DNA of 64,000 bases from Arthrobacter yangruifuii (GTDB lineage Bacteria; Actinomycetota; Actinomycetes; Actinomycetales; Micrococcaceae): positions 434,001 to 498,000 of the forward strand of contig NZ_VTFX01000005.1 in the NCBI RefSeq assembly GCF_009192775.1, given 5' to 3'. This document shows positions 48,318 to 59,017 of this stretch, piece by piece. The notes beneath the pieces are model-generated. The model saw only the letters and a program-made list of their open reading frames with translations, did not search any database and had not been told where the DNA came from. The first letter of the stretch is position 1; every line of letters starts with the position of its first letter. Both the position numbers and the translations under genes were made by a program.

Positions 48318-49253
48318 ATGACTAATCGAAGTGGATTTCTTCCGGGAAGCACACCGGCGGCCTACCAGCTGCCCGCCGAAGACGCCGCAACCGCCCGGCA
48401 CAAGGGCAAAGGCTATCCGCCGGCACCCGAGCCGCTGCCGGTGCCGGTCATGGATAACCACACGCATTTCGACTTCCCGGCAGCCGCCGGCACCGGGGAT
48501 TTCACGGTTGCGCTCGCCGCCGCGTTGGATGCGGCAGAGGCCGCGGGGGTCTCCGGTGCCGTCCAGGTAGGCACCGATCTGGAGTCCTCGAGGTTCACCG
48601 CAGCCGCCGTCGACGCCGATCCCCGCCTGCTCGGCGCGGTGGCCATCCACCCCAACGACGCCCCCGTGCTTGCCGGGGCGGGGACGCTGGAACCCGCACT
48701 CGAAGAGATCGAAGCGCTCGCCGCCCATCCGCGCATCCGGGCGATCGGGGAAACCGGGCTGGATTACTTCCGGACCGGGGAAGACGGCCGGGAGCAGCAG
48801 CATTATTCGTTCCGCCGGCACATTGACATTGCCAAGCGACTGGGACTGGCACTGCAGATCCACGACCGTGACGCCCACGACGACGTCGTTCGCCTCCTGC
48901 AGGAGGAGGGTGCTCCGGACACGGTGGTCTTCCACTGCTTCTCCGGGGACCGGGGGCTGGCACGCATCTGCAACGAAAACGGCTGGTACATGTCCTTCTC
49001 CGGAACGGTGACCTTCAAGAATTCCGCAAATCTGCACGAGGCACTCGAGGTTGCGGACCGCCGGCTGCTCCTGGTCGAAACGGACGCACCTTTCCTTACA
49101 CCCCACCCGCACCGCGGGCGTCCGAATGCCAGCTACATGGTGCCCTATACGGTGCGTTCCATGGCCGAGCGGCTGGGTGCGGATCTGTCCGAGCTGGGGA
49201 CGGACCTCGCTGCCAACACCGTGCGTGCCTACGGATCCTGGGCCGACGCGTAG
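48318..49253 (+). CDS. TatD family metal-dependent hydrolase/deoxyribonuclease
   Basis: 311-residue TIM-barrel hydrolase. The metal motif DNHTHFDFP (near residue 45), the IGETGLDYFR segment, the QIHDRDAHDD histidine and the LVETDAPFLTPHPHRG motif identify TatD/YcfH. Such enzymes act as 3'-5' DNA exonucleases in repair. An N-terminal stretch of about 40 residues precedes the barrel. The start is leaderless. Lies directly upstream of rpfB, as Rv1008-Rv1009, but no methionyl-tRNA synthetase gene precedes it. Confidence 0.9.
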   Translation: MTNRSGFLPGSTPAAYQLPAEDAATARHKGKGYPPAPEPLPVPVMDNHTHFDFPAAAGTGDFTVALAAALDAAEAAGVSGAVQVGTDLESSRFTAAAVDADPRLLGAVAIHPNDAPVLAGAGTLEPALEEIEALAAHPRIRAIGETGLDYFRTGEDGREQQHYSFRRHIDIAKRLGLALQIHDRDAHDDVVRLLQEEGAPDTVVFHCFSGDRGLARICNENGWYMSFSGTVTFKNSANLHEALEVADRRLLLVETDAPFLTPHPHRGRPNASYMVPYTVRSMAERLGADLSELGTDLAANTVRAYGSWADA

Positions 49254-50781
<1,528 letters not shown>

Positions 50782-50838
50782 GCGGACCGCTTCCCCACGG
50801 AACATCTTTCCCCGGTGCCTGTTCCCGCCGACACCTGC

Positions 50839-50871
50839 TCCGGCCGGCTCCCTTCCCAGGGGCCGGCCGGA
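50839..50871. terminator. Hairpin between rpfB and HTH-TPR gene
   Basis: Ten-base arms tccggccggc (50839-50848) and gccggccgga (50862-50871). No T tract on either strand. Confidence 0.5.
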
Positions 50872-50877
50872 CCCGGT

Positions 50878-52086
50878 TCAGCAGGAAGCGAGGTCCTGGG
50901 CCAGGGCGGCGGCATGCGCGGCCCTGTCTCCGGCGCCCGCCGAGCGGAAGGACCGTTCACTGTCTGCCAGGTAGGCGGAACCGGCGTCGGCCTGCCCGGC
51001 TCGTGCCAGGGCCAGGCCGAGGTGCAGGGCCAGTTCAGCCGAGTCCTGGGGCGAAAGTTCATCCCGGCGGATGTACACGTCGGATAGCAGTCCCACCGCC
51101 CGGGCATGGTCACCGTTCAGGTCCAGCAGCAGACCCCGGCTGTGGGCCAGCTCCAGCTCCTCGGGACCGGACAGCCCCACCACTGACATTGCCGCCTCCG
51201 CGTGTTCGATGCAGGCCAGGGTCTCGTCGTCGTGAATGCCTGCGGCGAGGCGGACGGCGGCCGTCGCGTTGTTGAACCGGGCCCACAACTCGACATCGAA
51301 CTCCGGCCGAAGCAGGTTTCCTGCAGCGCGGTGGTGCAGCAGCCCGGTGCGCTTGTCACCGCGGCGGAACGCCACATTGCCCACGGCCCAAAGCGCCTTG
51401 CCCTTTGTCTGGGAGCTGAGATCCGTCTCCAGGACCGGCAGCACCAGGGTGCAGCAGTAAGCCCAGGCCGCTTCGACCTGCCCCGCCTCGGCCAGCGCGG
51501 TCACCAGCGTCTCGCAGGTATCCATGAAAGCCGCCACCCCGGCCTCGGATCCCTGCACCAGGTCCACTGCCCTGCGGGCGTGGTCAACTGCGGCGCCTAG
51601 TTCTCCGATGCCCTGGTAGGCGGTGGCGAGCAGGGTTTCCGCCTGCGCCGCCCGGTCCCGGCGCTCCGACGCCAGCCCGTGACGGGCCAGGCCGGACGCG
51701 GTCCTGATGCTGTCCCGGTAGGCGTGGATGGTGCAGAAGCAGCGGGCGGCGAGGTAGGTGAGGTTCCACCAAGCGTCGGAATCCCCCTCCGCCAACGCAG
51801 CTTCCGCCGCTGCCTGCGCCATCAGGCACGCCGTACTGTAGTCCCGCTCGTCCACCGCCTGCCGGGCGGAAAGTTCAAGGAAGAGGGCGCCCTCATCCGC
51901 CCCGCCCGTCCCGGCCGCCGCCAGCCGGTCCGAGAGCAGCCGGACTATGCCCGGAGCGGGTTCCCTCCGCCCGTTTTCCAGCAGTGAAATGTCCCGCAGC
52001 CGAAAGAGTCCGGAGCCCAGCTGGGTTTGGGTCATGTTCCTCTGCTGCCGCTCCGACCGCAGTTTTTCACCGAATAATCTGCCCAT
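50878..52086 (-). CDS. HTH (XRE-type) regulator with TPR-like repeats
   Basis: 402-residue protein. N-terminal helix-turn-helix (MGRLFGEKLRSERQQRNMTQTQLGSGLFRLRDISLLENGRREP, about residues 1-50) is followed by about 340 residues of alanine-rich helical repeats of the TPR type (AYQGIGELGAAVDHARRAVDL; LALARAGQADAGSAYLADSE). This architecture resembles regulators that bind peptides or nucleotide signals through the TPR part. The ATG at 52086 gives the standard HTH start; the frame extends to 52116. It lies antisense between rpfB and rsmA and is divergent from rsmA. Target genes unknown. Confidence 0.85.
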   Translation of the reverse strand: MGRLFGEKLRSERQQRNMTQTQLGSGLFRLRDISLLENGRREPAPGIVRLLSDRLAAAGTGGADEGALFLELSARQAVDERDYSTACLMAQAAAEAALAEGDSDAWWNLTYLAARCFCTIHAYRDSIRTASGLARHGLASERRDRAAQAETLLATAYQGIGELGAAVDHARRAVDLVQGSEAGVAAFMDTCETLVTALAEAGQVEAAWAYCCTLVLPVLETDLSSQTKGKALWAVGNVAFRRGDKRTGLLHHRAAGNLLRPEFDVELWARFNNATAAVRLAAGIHDDETLACIEHAEAAMSVVGLSGPEELELAHSRGLLLDLNGDHARAVGLLSDVYIRRDELSPQDSAELALHLGLALARAGQADAGSAYLADSERSFRSAGAGDRAAHAAALAQDLASC

Positions 52087-52333
52087 TATGGATACCGCCG
52101 ATCCTGGGGTGTGCACTCTGTCGCCGGTGTGCCGGCAATGCGCCTGATGCTACCGGCGGGTGTCCGGGGTCGGCAGAGCATTCGGTACTAACGGCCGGCA
52201 ATACGGTGAACTCCTTACTTGCTTTCCGCCCGGTCCGGGGCGGCGGGAAAACGGGACCGCGGGCCGTTCCGGAACCGTCCGCAGCCAAACCGCCGGCTCC
52301 GGCGGATCCGCTCGGCTCGGCTAGTATTACTGG
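52087..52333. other. Divergent intergenic region between HTH-TPR gene and rsmA
   Basis: 247 bases without a gene. It holds the rsmA leaderless box at its right end and several GC-rich short inverted repeats (for example CCGGCGG/CCGCCGG copies) without a convincing operator. Confidence 0.5.
52322..52327 (+). promoter_or_regulatory. Leaderless -10 box of rsmA
   Basis: TAGTAT, 6 bases before the GTG at 52334. It gives rsmA-ispE a promoter independent of rpfB. Confidence 0.65.
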
Positions 52334-53218
52334 GTGAGAGAATCCGAGCCTGCCCCCCGAACACCCGTCCCCGCGCTCCTTGGCGCCTCGGATATCCGGG
52401 CGCTGGCGGAAGAACTCGGAGTCCGCCCCACCAAGACGCTTGGCCAGAACTTCGTGATTGACGGAAACACCATCCGCAGGATTGTGGCTGCCGCCGATCT
52501 GGCTCCCGGGGAAACGGTGCTGGAAGTGGGGCCGGGCCTGGGATCGCTCACTCTCGGTCTCCTCGACGCCGCCGAGTCAGTGGTGGCCGTGGAAATCGAT
52601 CCCGTTCTCGCCGGCAAACTGCCCTCAACCGTGGCCGAACGGCGGCCCGGCGCGGCCGGCCGCCTCCACGTTGTCCTCGGCGACGGCATGCGGATCACCG
52701 AGCTGCCCGCCGAGCCCACGGCCCTGGTGGCGAACCTGCCGTACAACGTTGCGGTCCCCGTAGTGCTGCACCTGCTGGAGCACTTTCCGTCCCTGCAGCA
52801 CGGCCTTGTGATGGTGCAGGACGAAGTCGCAGACCGGATGGCTGCCAAACCGGGATCAAAGACCTACGGGGTGCCGTCGGTGAAGGCCGCCTGGTACGCA
52901 CAGATGCGCAAAGCCGGCGTGATCGGCATGAACGTGTTCTGGCCGGCGCCCAAGATCGCCTCCGGGCTGGTGGGGTTTGTCCGGCACGAACCGCCGCAGA
53001 CCCGCGCCACCCGCGAAGAAGTGTTTGCCGTTATTGACGCGGCCTTTGCCCAGCGCCGCAAGACGCTGCGCGCCGCTCTTGCCGGTTGGGCAGGCAGTCC
53101 TGCCGAGGCGGAGAAGGCGCTGCGGGCCGCGGGCGTGGACCCCAGCGCCCGGGGCGAGGTTCTGGATATCACCGCGTTTGCCCGGATAGCCGAAGCCCGG
53201 AAGCCGCTCATTGCCTGA
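52334..53218 (+). CDS. rsmA: 16S rRNA (adenine1518/1519-N6)-dimethyltransferase
   Basis: 294-residue KsgA enzyme that dimethylates two adjacent adenines in helix 45 of 16S rRNA and checks small-subunit maturation. Motifs are clear: [16 protein letters not shown], the SAM motif [16 protein letters not shown], and the catalytic [17 protein letters not shown]. The C-terminal domain includes [12 protein letters not shown]. The leaderless GTG start agrees with the N-terminal alignment. ispE follows after 19 bases. Confidence 0.96.
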   Translation: MRESEPAPRTPVPALLGASDIRALAEELGVRPTKTLGQNFVIDGNTIRRIVAAADLAPGETVLEVGPGLGSLTLGLLDAAESVVAVEIDPVLAGKLPSTVAERRPGAAGRLHVVLGDGMRITELPAEPTALVANLPYNVAVPVVLHLLEHFPSLQHGLVMVQDEVADRMAAKPGSKTYGVPSVKAAWYAQMRKAGVIGMNVFWPAPKIASGLVGFVRHEPPQTRATREEVFAVIDAAFAQRRKTLRAALAGWAGSPAEAEKALRAAGVDPSARGEVLDITAFARIAEARKPLIA

Positions 53219-53237
53219 GGATAAAGGAATCCCGGAA

Positions 53238-54200
53238 ATGCCCGCGCCGCGCTCTGTCAGTGTCCGGACCCCCGGCAAGATCAACGTCTCGCTTCGGGTA
53301 GGTCCGCTCCGCCCGGACGGATACCACGGCGTGGCCAGCGTCTATCTGGCGGTGTCCCTCTTCGAAGAGATCACCGCCACCGCGCTGGCGGCGGATGAAA
53401 TCCGCCTGACGCTCAGCGATCCGGATCATCGGCTCCCCGACGCAGGCATACCCCTGGACGGGGACAATCTTGCCGCCCGCGCCGCCCGCGCCGTCGCCTC
53501 CCGGGCCGGCCTGCCGCACGCCGGCGTCCACCTGCACATCATTAAACGCGTGCCCGTGGCCGGTGGAATGGGCGGCGGATCCGCAGACGCCGCGGCGGCG
53601 CTGGTCGCGTGCAACGAACTGTGGAACGCAGGGTTGACGCGGGATGAGCTCGCGGAGCTGGCGGCCGGACTGGGCGCCGACGTACCGTTTGCCCTGCTCG
53701 GCGGGGCAGCCGCCGGGCTCGGGGTAGGGGACCGGCTCACCCCGGTACCGGCTCCCGGCCGGCTGCACTGGGTCCTGGTACCGGCGTCCTACGGACTCTC
53801 CACCCCGCAGGTCTATGCCGCCGTGGACCGCCTCCGGGCCGGCACCGGCGTGGTGGAACCCACCGAGGCGGACTCCGCGGTCCTCACCGCCCTGGCCCGC
53901 GGGAACACTGCCGGCCTCGCAGGCGTTCTAGTCAATGACCTGCAGCCGGCAGCACTGGAGCTTGCCCCCGAACTGGGCGCTGTGCTGAATGCAGGGGTTC
54001 GGCTCGGCGCCCTGGCCGGGATGGTCTCCGGCTCCGGACCGACACTGGCCTTCCTGGCAGCCGATGAGCCCGCCGCGTCCGCCCTGGCCCGGGCCCTGCG
54101 CGCCGAAGGGCACGATGCCCTGGCCGTCTACGGGCCGGCCGAGGGCGCCGTCGTGCTTCCGGCCGCCGACACTTCCGCACCCGCGACGTACAGAAAGTAG
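53238..54200 (+). CDS. ispE: 4-diphosphocytidyl-2-C-methyl-D-erythritol kinase
   Basis: 320-residue GHMP kinase of the MEP isoprenoid pathway. Motif 1 is VRTPGKINVSLRVGPLRPDGYH, the ATP-binding motif 2 is PVAGGMGGGSADAAAAL, and motif 3 is LAGMVSGSGPTLAFL. The ATG at 53238 fits the family start; an in-frame TTG at 53211 overlaps rsmA. AAAGGA lies nine bases upstream. Adjacent to rsmA and the ABC-F gene on the same strand, probably one transcript. Confidence 0.95.
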   Translation: MPAPRSVSVRTPGKINVSLRVGPLRPDGYHGVASVYLAVSLFEEITATALAADEIRLTLSDPDHRLPDAGIPLDGDNLAARAARAVASRAGLPHAGVHLHIIKRVPVAGGMGGGSADAAAALVACNELWNAGLTRDELAELAAGLGADVPFALLGGAAAGLGVGDRLTPVPAPGRLHWVLVPASYGLSTPQVYAAVDRLRAGTGVVEPTEADSAVLTALARGNTAGLAGVLVNDLQPAALELAPELGAVLNAGVRLGALAGMVSGSGPTLAFLAADEPAASALARALRAEGHDALAVYGPAEGAVVLPAADTSAPATYRK

Positions 54201-54206
54201 TACCGA

Positions 54207-56102
54207 TTGGCACACCTGCTTGGTGCTGAGAACCTCAGCATTTCCTTTGGCACGCGCACCATCCTCGATGGTGTTTCCCTTGGCCTTGAGGAAGGCGACC
54301 GGATTGGCATGGTCGGCCGCAACGGCGACGGCAAATCCACCCTGATGAGCCTCCTGGCCGAACGGCAGACCCCCGACGACGGCCGGGTCACCCGCCGCCG
54401 TGATGTCACGGTGGGCTACCTGGACCAGACGGACGTGCTGGACGGGGACCTGACCGTGGGTCAGGCCATTGTCGGTGACGCCGCCGACTACGAATGGGCG
54501 TCCAACGCACGGATCCGCGACGTCATGAGCGGCCTCATCCAGGAAGTGGACTGGAACGCGCAGGTCTCCTCGCTCTCCGGCGGGCAGAAGCGCCGCGTGG
54601 CGCTGGCCAAGCTGCTCACCGGCGACGATGACGTGATCATGCTCGATGAGCCCACCAACCACCTCGACGTCGAAGGCGTGGCCTGGCTGGCCCGGCACCT
54701 GAAGCAGCGTTGGCGTCCCACGGACGGCGGCCTGCTGGTGGTCACCCACGACCGCTGGTTCCTGGATGAAATCTGCACGCGGACCTGGGAAGTCCACGAC
54801 GCCGTCGTTGATCCGTTCGACGGCGGGTACGCCGCCTACGTCCTCGCCCGTGCCGAGCGGGACCGGATGGCGAACGTGGTGGAAAGCAAGCGCCAGCAGC
54901 TGGTCAAGAAGGAGCTGGCCTGGCTGCGCCGCGGTGCTCCGGCCCGCACCGCGAAGCCGAAGTTCCGCATCGAGGCCGCGAACAACCTCATCGCGGACGT
55001 TCCCGAACCGCGCGACACGCTGTCCCTGAACAAGATGGCCACCGCGCGCCTGGGCAAGGACGTGCTGGACCTGGAGAACGTGTCCCTGACGCTGGGGAAT
55101 ACGGATTTGTTCCGGAACATCACCCTGCGGCTGGCGCCGGGGGAGCGGCTGGGCCTGGTGGGCGTCAACGGCGCCGGCAAGACCACCCTGCTGCGCCTGC
55201 TCAACGGCGAGATCGAGCCCACCTCCGGCCGGCTGAAGCGCGGCAAGACGGTCCAGACCGCGGTCCTGACCCAGGAGGTCAAGGAACTGGACGAGGTGGC
55301 GGACCAGCGTGTCATCGAGGTCATCGAAAACGAGAAGCGGGTCTTCAACGTGGGCGGCCGCGAGCTGTCCGCCGGCCAGCTCGTGGAACAGCTGGGCTTC
55401 AGCGCCCAGCGCCAGTGGACACCGGTGCGGGAACTCTCCGGCGGGGAACGCCGGCGGCTGCAGCTGCTGCGCCTGCTGGTGGGCGAACCCAACGTCCTGA
55501 TGCTCGACGAACCCACCAATGACCTGGACACCGACACCCTGGCGGCGGTTGAGGATGTCCTGGACGGTTGGCCCGGAACCCTGGTGGTGGTTTCGCACGA
55601 CCGCTACCTGCTCGAGCGTGTCACCGACCACCAGATTGCCCTGCTCGGCGACGGGAAGATCCGCGGCCTGCCCGGCGGTGTGGACCAGTACCTGGAACTG
55701 CGGGCGTCCGCCCTGGCGGCCAACTCGTCCGCGTCCACGGCAGCCCGGGGTTCCTCCCAGGCGGCCCGTGCGGCTGCCGCGGGTGCGTCCCGCCCCGGCG
55801 GTCATGCGGCAGCCGCCGAGCCCTCGGGCGGCGGCGGAACGACGACGGCGCTGGCCGGCTCCGGCGCTTCGGAAGCTGAGAAGCGGGCGGCGAAGAAGGA
55901 CCTCACCAGGATCGAGCGCCAGCTGAGCAAGCTGACCGCGCAGGCGGAGAAGATCAATGCGCAGATGAGCGACGCGACGCAGAAATCAGGCGGTGCGGAC
56001 TTTGAGTTGATCGGTGAGCTCAACGCCAAGCTGCAGGCTGTTGCCGCCGAGCAGGAGGAACTGGAAATGCAGTGGCTGGAGGCCTCCGAAATCCTCGAGT
56101 AG
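54207..56102 (+). CDS. ABC-F family ATPase
   Basis: 631-residue soluble protein with two ABC ATPase domains and no membrane part. ABC-F proteins act on the ribosome (translation factors or antibiotic-resistance proteins). Walker A motifs are GRNGDGKST (first) and GVNGAGKTT (second); signature LSGGQKRR and LSGGERRR; Walker B MLDEPTNHLD and MLDEPTNDLD. The C-terminal part has an Ala/Ser-rich linker and a coiled coil (AEKRAAKKDLTRIERQLSKLTAQAEKI). The start is TTG, six bases after the ispE stop, so translation is probably coupled. EttA/Uup-like; precise role not deducible. Confidence 0.9.
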   Translation: MAHLLGAENLSISFGTRTILDGVSLGLEEGDRIGMVGRNGDGKSTLMSLLAERQTPDDGRVTRRRDVTVGYLDQTDVLDGDLTVGQAIVGDAADYEWASNARIRDVMSGLIQEVDWNAQVSSLSGGQKRRVALAKLLTGDDDVIMLDEPTNHLDVEGVAWLARHLKQRWRPTDGGLLVVTHDRWFLDEICTRTWEVHDAVVDPFDGGYAAYVLARAERDRMANVVESKRQQLVKKELAWLRRGAPARTAKPKFRIEAANNLIADVPEPRDTLSLNKMATARLGKDVLDLENVSLTLGNTDLFRNITLRLAPGERLGLVGVNGAGKTTLLRLLNGEIEPTSGRLKRGKTVQTAVLTQEVKELDEVADQRVIEVIENEKRVFNVGGRELSAGQLVEQLGFSAQRQWTPVRELSGGERRRLQLLRLLVGEPNVLMLDEPTNDLDTDTLAAVEDVLDGWPGTLVVVSHDRYLLERVTDHQIALLGDGKIRGLPGGVDQYLELRASALAANSSASTAARGSSQAARAAAAGASRPGGHAAAAEPSGGGGTTTALAGSGASEAEKRAAKKDLTRIERQLSKLTAQAEKINAQMSDATQKSGGADFELIGELNAKLQAVAAEQEELEMQWLEASEILE

Positions 56103-56136
56103 GCCCCGGCTCCCGCCGCGGCACCACCCGGTTCGC

Positions 56137-57228
56137 CTAGCCCAGCAGCCGGGGCAGGATGTGCTCGCTCAGCAGCGGTGAGAGGTCCGTGCGTTCGGCG
56201 GCCGCAGCGGGTGCGGCCCACAGCAGTTCCTCGATTTCGGCCGCGGCCTCGGGCTGCGGGCTCCCGGCGGGCAGGGTCCAGGCGAACAGGCCGGCGTCGA
56301 TGAAGGTGTTGTCCTCGTTCGCGGCCGGGCCGTACCAGCGGCCCAGATCCTCCAGCTCCGCGGCGGCAACGGTCAGCCCCAGCTCCTCGCCGACTTCGCG
56401 TGCCGCGGCCTCGGCGAAGCTCTCGCCGGGCTCAAGCTTTCCGCCGGGCTGCATAAAGCGGGAGGTGCCGCGCTTGCGGACAAGCAGGATCCGGCCGGCA
56501 TCGTCCCGGACCAGGACGGCCGAAAGGCGGAGGACCGCGGGACCGTCCCCGCCGTCGCCGTCGCCGTCCGGGGATACCGCGGCGAAGCCCGGAGCCGGCA
56601 TGTGGGAAAGCTTCGGATCCTTCTGCAGCCCCGCCAGCCCGTTCCAGGACAGATTCACCAGATGCGCCGCCACGGTGGCCTTGTCCGGGGTGCGGGTGTC
56701 CAGCCACCACTGGCCGGTCATGGCCACCATGCCCACCAGCATCTGCGCGTACATTCCGCCCACCTCGGCGCTCAGGCCGCGGCTGCCGAACTCCTTGGAC
56801 AGGATATGTTCCACTTGCCGGGTGATCCGGGACAGCAGGGTGGAAAACGTTCCCTCCGGCTGGGCCGGGGGTGCGTCGCGGGTGAGGATCCGGAAACCGT
56901 CGGTGAAGTTCTCGATATAGTCCAGCAGGGCGTAGGCCGCGCGTTCCACCAGCACCCGGGGGCCGGCGTCGGCGCTGAGGGACTCCGTCATCACCTTCAG
57001 CAGCCGCTGGAACTCGATGTCCACTACCTCGTTGTAGAGGCCTTCCTTGGAGCCGAAGTGCTCGTACACCACCGGTTTGGACACGCCGGCCGCGGCCGCA
57101 ATGTCCTCGATGGTCGCGCCGTCGAGGCCGCGCAGGGCAAACAGGCCGCGTGCCACCTCGATGAGCTGGGCGCGTCGCTGGACGCCGGTCATGCGCGGGC
57201 GTGAGCCGCCGGCGGAAGTCTTTGCCAC
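56137..57228 (-). CDS. TetR regulator fused in one chain to a Nudix domain
   Basis: 363-residue protein. Residues about 10-215 are a TetR regulator: [48 protein letters not shown] and a ligand-binding domain with [32 protein letters not shown] Gly/Asp linker (DGDGDGGDG) leads into a complete Nudix domain (about 235-363) with the box GKLEPGE...REVGEELGL. There is no stop codon between them; the ATG at 56601 at the junction has no ribosome-binding site. The GTG at 57228 lies six bases after TACACT; an ATG at 57192 is an alternative. Possible nucleotide-sugar sensor or effector; inference. Confidence 0.8.
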   Translation of the reverse strand: MAKTSAGGSRPRMTGVQRRAQLIEVARGLFALRGLDGATIEDIAAAAGVSKPVVYEHFGSKEGLYNEVVDIEFQRLLKVMTESLSADAGPRVLVERAAYALLDYIENFTDGFRILTRDAPPAQPEGTFSTLLSRITRQVEHILSKEFGSRGLSAEVGGMYAQMLVGMVAMTGQWWLDTRTPDKATVAAHLVNLSWNGLAGLQKDPKLSHMPAPGFAAVSPDGDGDGGDGPAVLRLSAVLVRDDAGRILLVRKRGTSRFMQPGGKLEPGESFAEAAAREVGEELGLTVAAAELEDLGRWYGPAANEDNTFIDAGLFAWTLPAGSPQPEAAAEIEELLWAAPAAAAERTDLSPLLSEHILPRLLG

Positions 57229-57234
57229 CGGATA

Positions 57235-57240
57235 AGTGTA
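57235..57240 (-). promoter_or_regulatory. Leaderless -10 box of TetR-Nudix gene
   Basis: TACACT on the minus strand, 6 bases before the GTG at 57228. Confidence 0.5.
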
Positions 57241-57283
57241 CCCACGCGGGCCCGGTGCCCACGGCGGGCGCGGCCGTGGGCTG

Positions 57284-57299
57284 CGCGACTCAAGTCGCG
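57284..57299. promoter_or_regulatory. Palindrome between TetR-Nudix and tRNA-Gln/glmU
   Basis: CGCGACT-CA-AGTCGCG, 7-base perfect arms, 56 bases upstream of the TetR-Nudix start and 60 bases before the tRNA. A plausible TetR operator acting on its own gene, on the tRNA-glmU side, or on both. Confidence 0.45.
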
Positions 57300-57323
57300 A
57301 ACACCTCGGCTCCCATGGCAGAC

Positions 57324-57329
57324 TAAACT
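57324..57329 (+). promoter_or_regulatory. Candidate -10 box of tRNA-Gln
   Basis: TAAACT, 30 bases before the mature tRNA 5' end. Confidence 0.35.
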
Positions 57330-57358
57330 CTTGTGTGCGCGGCAAGCCGGGCATATGG

Positions 57359-57430
57359 TCCGCCCTGGTGTAATGGCAGCACCCCGGCCTTTGGAGCCGT
57401 GGAGTATAGGTTCGAATCCTATGGGCGGAA
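57359..57430 (+). tRNA. tRNA-Gln (anticodon TTG)
   Basis: Seventy-two-base cloverleaf. The acceptor stem TCCGCCC pairs with GGGCGGA and the discriminator is A. The D stem is GTGT/GCAC, the T arm is ATAGG-TTCGAAT-CCTAT, and the anticodon TTG lies at 57391-57393. The outermost pair of the anticodon stem is a C-T mismatch. CCA is not encoded. It reads CAA glutamine codons and lies 75 bases upstream of the glmU start. Confidence 0.93.
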
Positions 57431-57505
57431 CGCTGTGCAGTAGGTCCGTGAAGGGCTGCCGTGCACCAGCTATCTGCCGGCCGTACCACCGAGGAGCGCC
57501 ATTTC

Positions 57506-59017
57506 GTGACCACCAATGATGTCCGAACCAGTGGAGGCTCCACCGGCAGCTTGTCGGCAGTGATCGTCCTCGCGGCCGGCGCCGGCACCCGGATGAAGTC
57601 CCGGACCCCCAAGATCCTGCATCCAGTGGGCGGCACATCGATGCTCGGCCACGCACTTGCCGCAGCCTCCGCGCTGCACCCGCGCTTCCTGGCCGTTGTG
57701 GTCCGCCATGAACGGGACCTCGTTGCCGCGCACGCCGCCGAATGCGTCCCCGGGGCGGTCATCGTGGACCAGGATGACGTTCCGGGCACCGGCCGTGCCG
57801 TCCAGACCGCTGTCGCGGCCCTGGACGCCGTGACGGAATTGGAAGGCACCGTCGTGGTGACCTACGGCGATGTCCCCCTGCTTGAGGCGGACACCCTGCG
57901 CCACCTCGTCGCGGTGCATGAAACGGACGGCAATGCCGTGACCGTGCTCACCGCCAGGCTTGCTGACCCCTCCGGCTACGGACGGGTGATGCGCGCCGAA
58001 GACGGCACCGTCACCGGCATCGTGGAGCACAAGGACGCCACCGAGGCCCAGCGTGCCGTAAAGGAGATCAACTCCGGCATTTACGCCTTCGACGCCGCCG
58101 TCCTGCGCACCGCACTGGAATCCGTCACGTCCGCCAACACGCAGGGCGAGATGTACCTGACCGATGTCCTGGGCATCGCCCGCAGCGCCGGCGGCCGGAT
58201 CGCCGCCGTCGTGACCGAGGACAAATGGCAGGTCGAAGGCGCCAATGACCGTGTCCAGCTGGCCGCCCTGAACGCCGAACATAACCGGCGCATTCTGGAC
58301 AAGTGGATGCGCGCCGGCGTCACCATCGCGGATCCGGCCACCACCTGGATCGACTCCGGGGTGAGCCTCGATGAAGACGTCACCATCCTGCCCGGCACCC
58401 AGCTGCACGGCTCCACCAGCATCGCCCGGGACGCCGTCGTGGGACCGGACACCACGCTCACCAACGTCACCGTCGGCGAGGGGGCGCACGTAGTACGGAC
58501 CCACGGCAGCGACGCCGTACTGGGCGCCGAAGCCAGCGTCGGACCGTTCGCGTACCTGCGTCCCGGAACCGTGCTGGGCGCCAAGGGCAAGATCGGCACC
58601 TTCGTCGAGACAAAGAACGCCGACATCGGTGCCGGGTCGAAGGTTCCGCACCTCTCCTATGTGGGGGACGCCACCATCGGCGAGCAGTCCAACATCGGCG
58701 CCGCGTCCGTATTCGTGAACTACGACGGCGTAAATAAGCACCACACGACCATCGGATCCCATGTCCGTATGGGTAGCGACAACATGTATGTGGCGCCCGT
58801 CACGGTGGGCGACGGAGCGTACAGTGGAGCCGGAACGGTGGTCCGCAAGGATGTGCCCGCCGGTGCCCTCGCGATCAACGTGGCGCCCCAGCGCAACCTC
58901 GACGGGTGGGTGCTGGACAAGCGCCCCGGAACTGCCGCGGCGGAAGCCGCGGCGGCCGCAGCCACCAAGACTTCTTCCTCAGTAACTGATTCCCCCACGC
59001 GAGAAAGCGATCATTAA
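57506..59017 (+). CDS. glmU: Bifunctional UDP-GlcNAc pyrophosphorylase / GlcN-1-P acetyltransferase
   Basis: 503-residue two-domain enzyme that makes UDP-GlcNAc for peptidoglycan. The N-terminal uridyltransferase has [22 protein letters not shown]. The C-terminal left-handed beta-helix acetyltransferase has [27 protein letters not shown] and [10 protein letters not shown]. The GTG at 57506 has GAGGAG upstream; the open frame back to 57461 is not needed. An Ala/Ser/Thr-rich tail follows the helix. Its stop overlaps the prs ATG (TAATG), so the two are coupled. Confidence 0.96.
   Translation: MTTNDVRTSGGSTGSLSAVIVLAAGAGTRMKSRTPKILHPVGGTSMLGHALAAASALHPRFLAVVVRHERDLVAAHAAECVPGAVIVDQDDVPGTGRAVQTAVAALDAVTELEGTVVVTYGDVPLLEADTLRHLVAVHETDGNAVTVLTARLADPSGYGRVMRAEDGTVTGIVEHKDATEAQRAVKEINSGIYAFDAAVLRTALESVTSANTQGEMYLTDVLGIARSAGGRIAAVVTEDKWQVEGANDRVQLAALNAEHNRRILDKWMRAGVTIADPATTWIDSGVSLDEDVTILPGTQLHGSTSIARDAVVGPDTTLTNVTVGEGAHVVRTHGSDAVLGAEASVGPFAYLRPGTVLGAKGKIGTFVETKNADIGAGSKVPHLSYVGDATIGEQSNIGAASVFVNYDGVNKHHTTIGSHVRMGSDNMYVAPVTVGDGAYSGAGTVVRKDVPAGALAINVAPQRNLDGWVLDKRPGTAAAEAAAAAATKTSSSVTDSPTRESDH

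Noticed and set aside
53928-55805. 625-residue minus-strand open frame opposite the ABC-F gene
   Set aside because: Composition of an antisense frame (Gln/Val/His-rich) and no start signals; the ABC-F motifs are on the plus strand.
57193-57849. N-terminal extension of the TetR-Nudix frame up to 57849
   Set aside because: It would lie antisense to tRNA-Gln and the start of glmU; a promoter box and start codon are available at 57228-57240.
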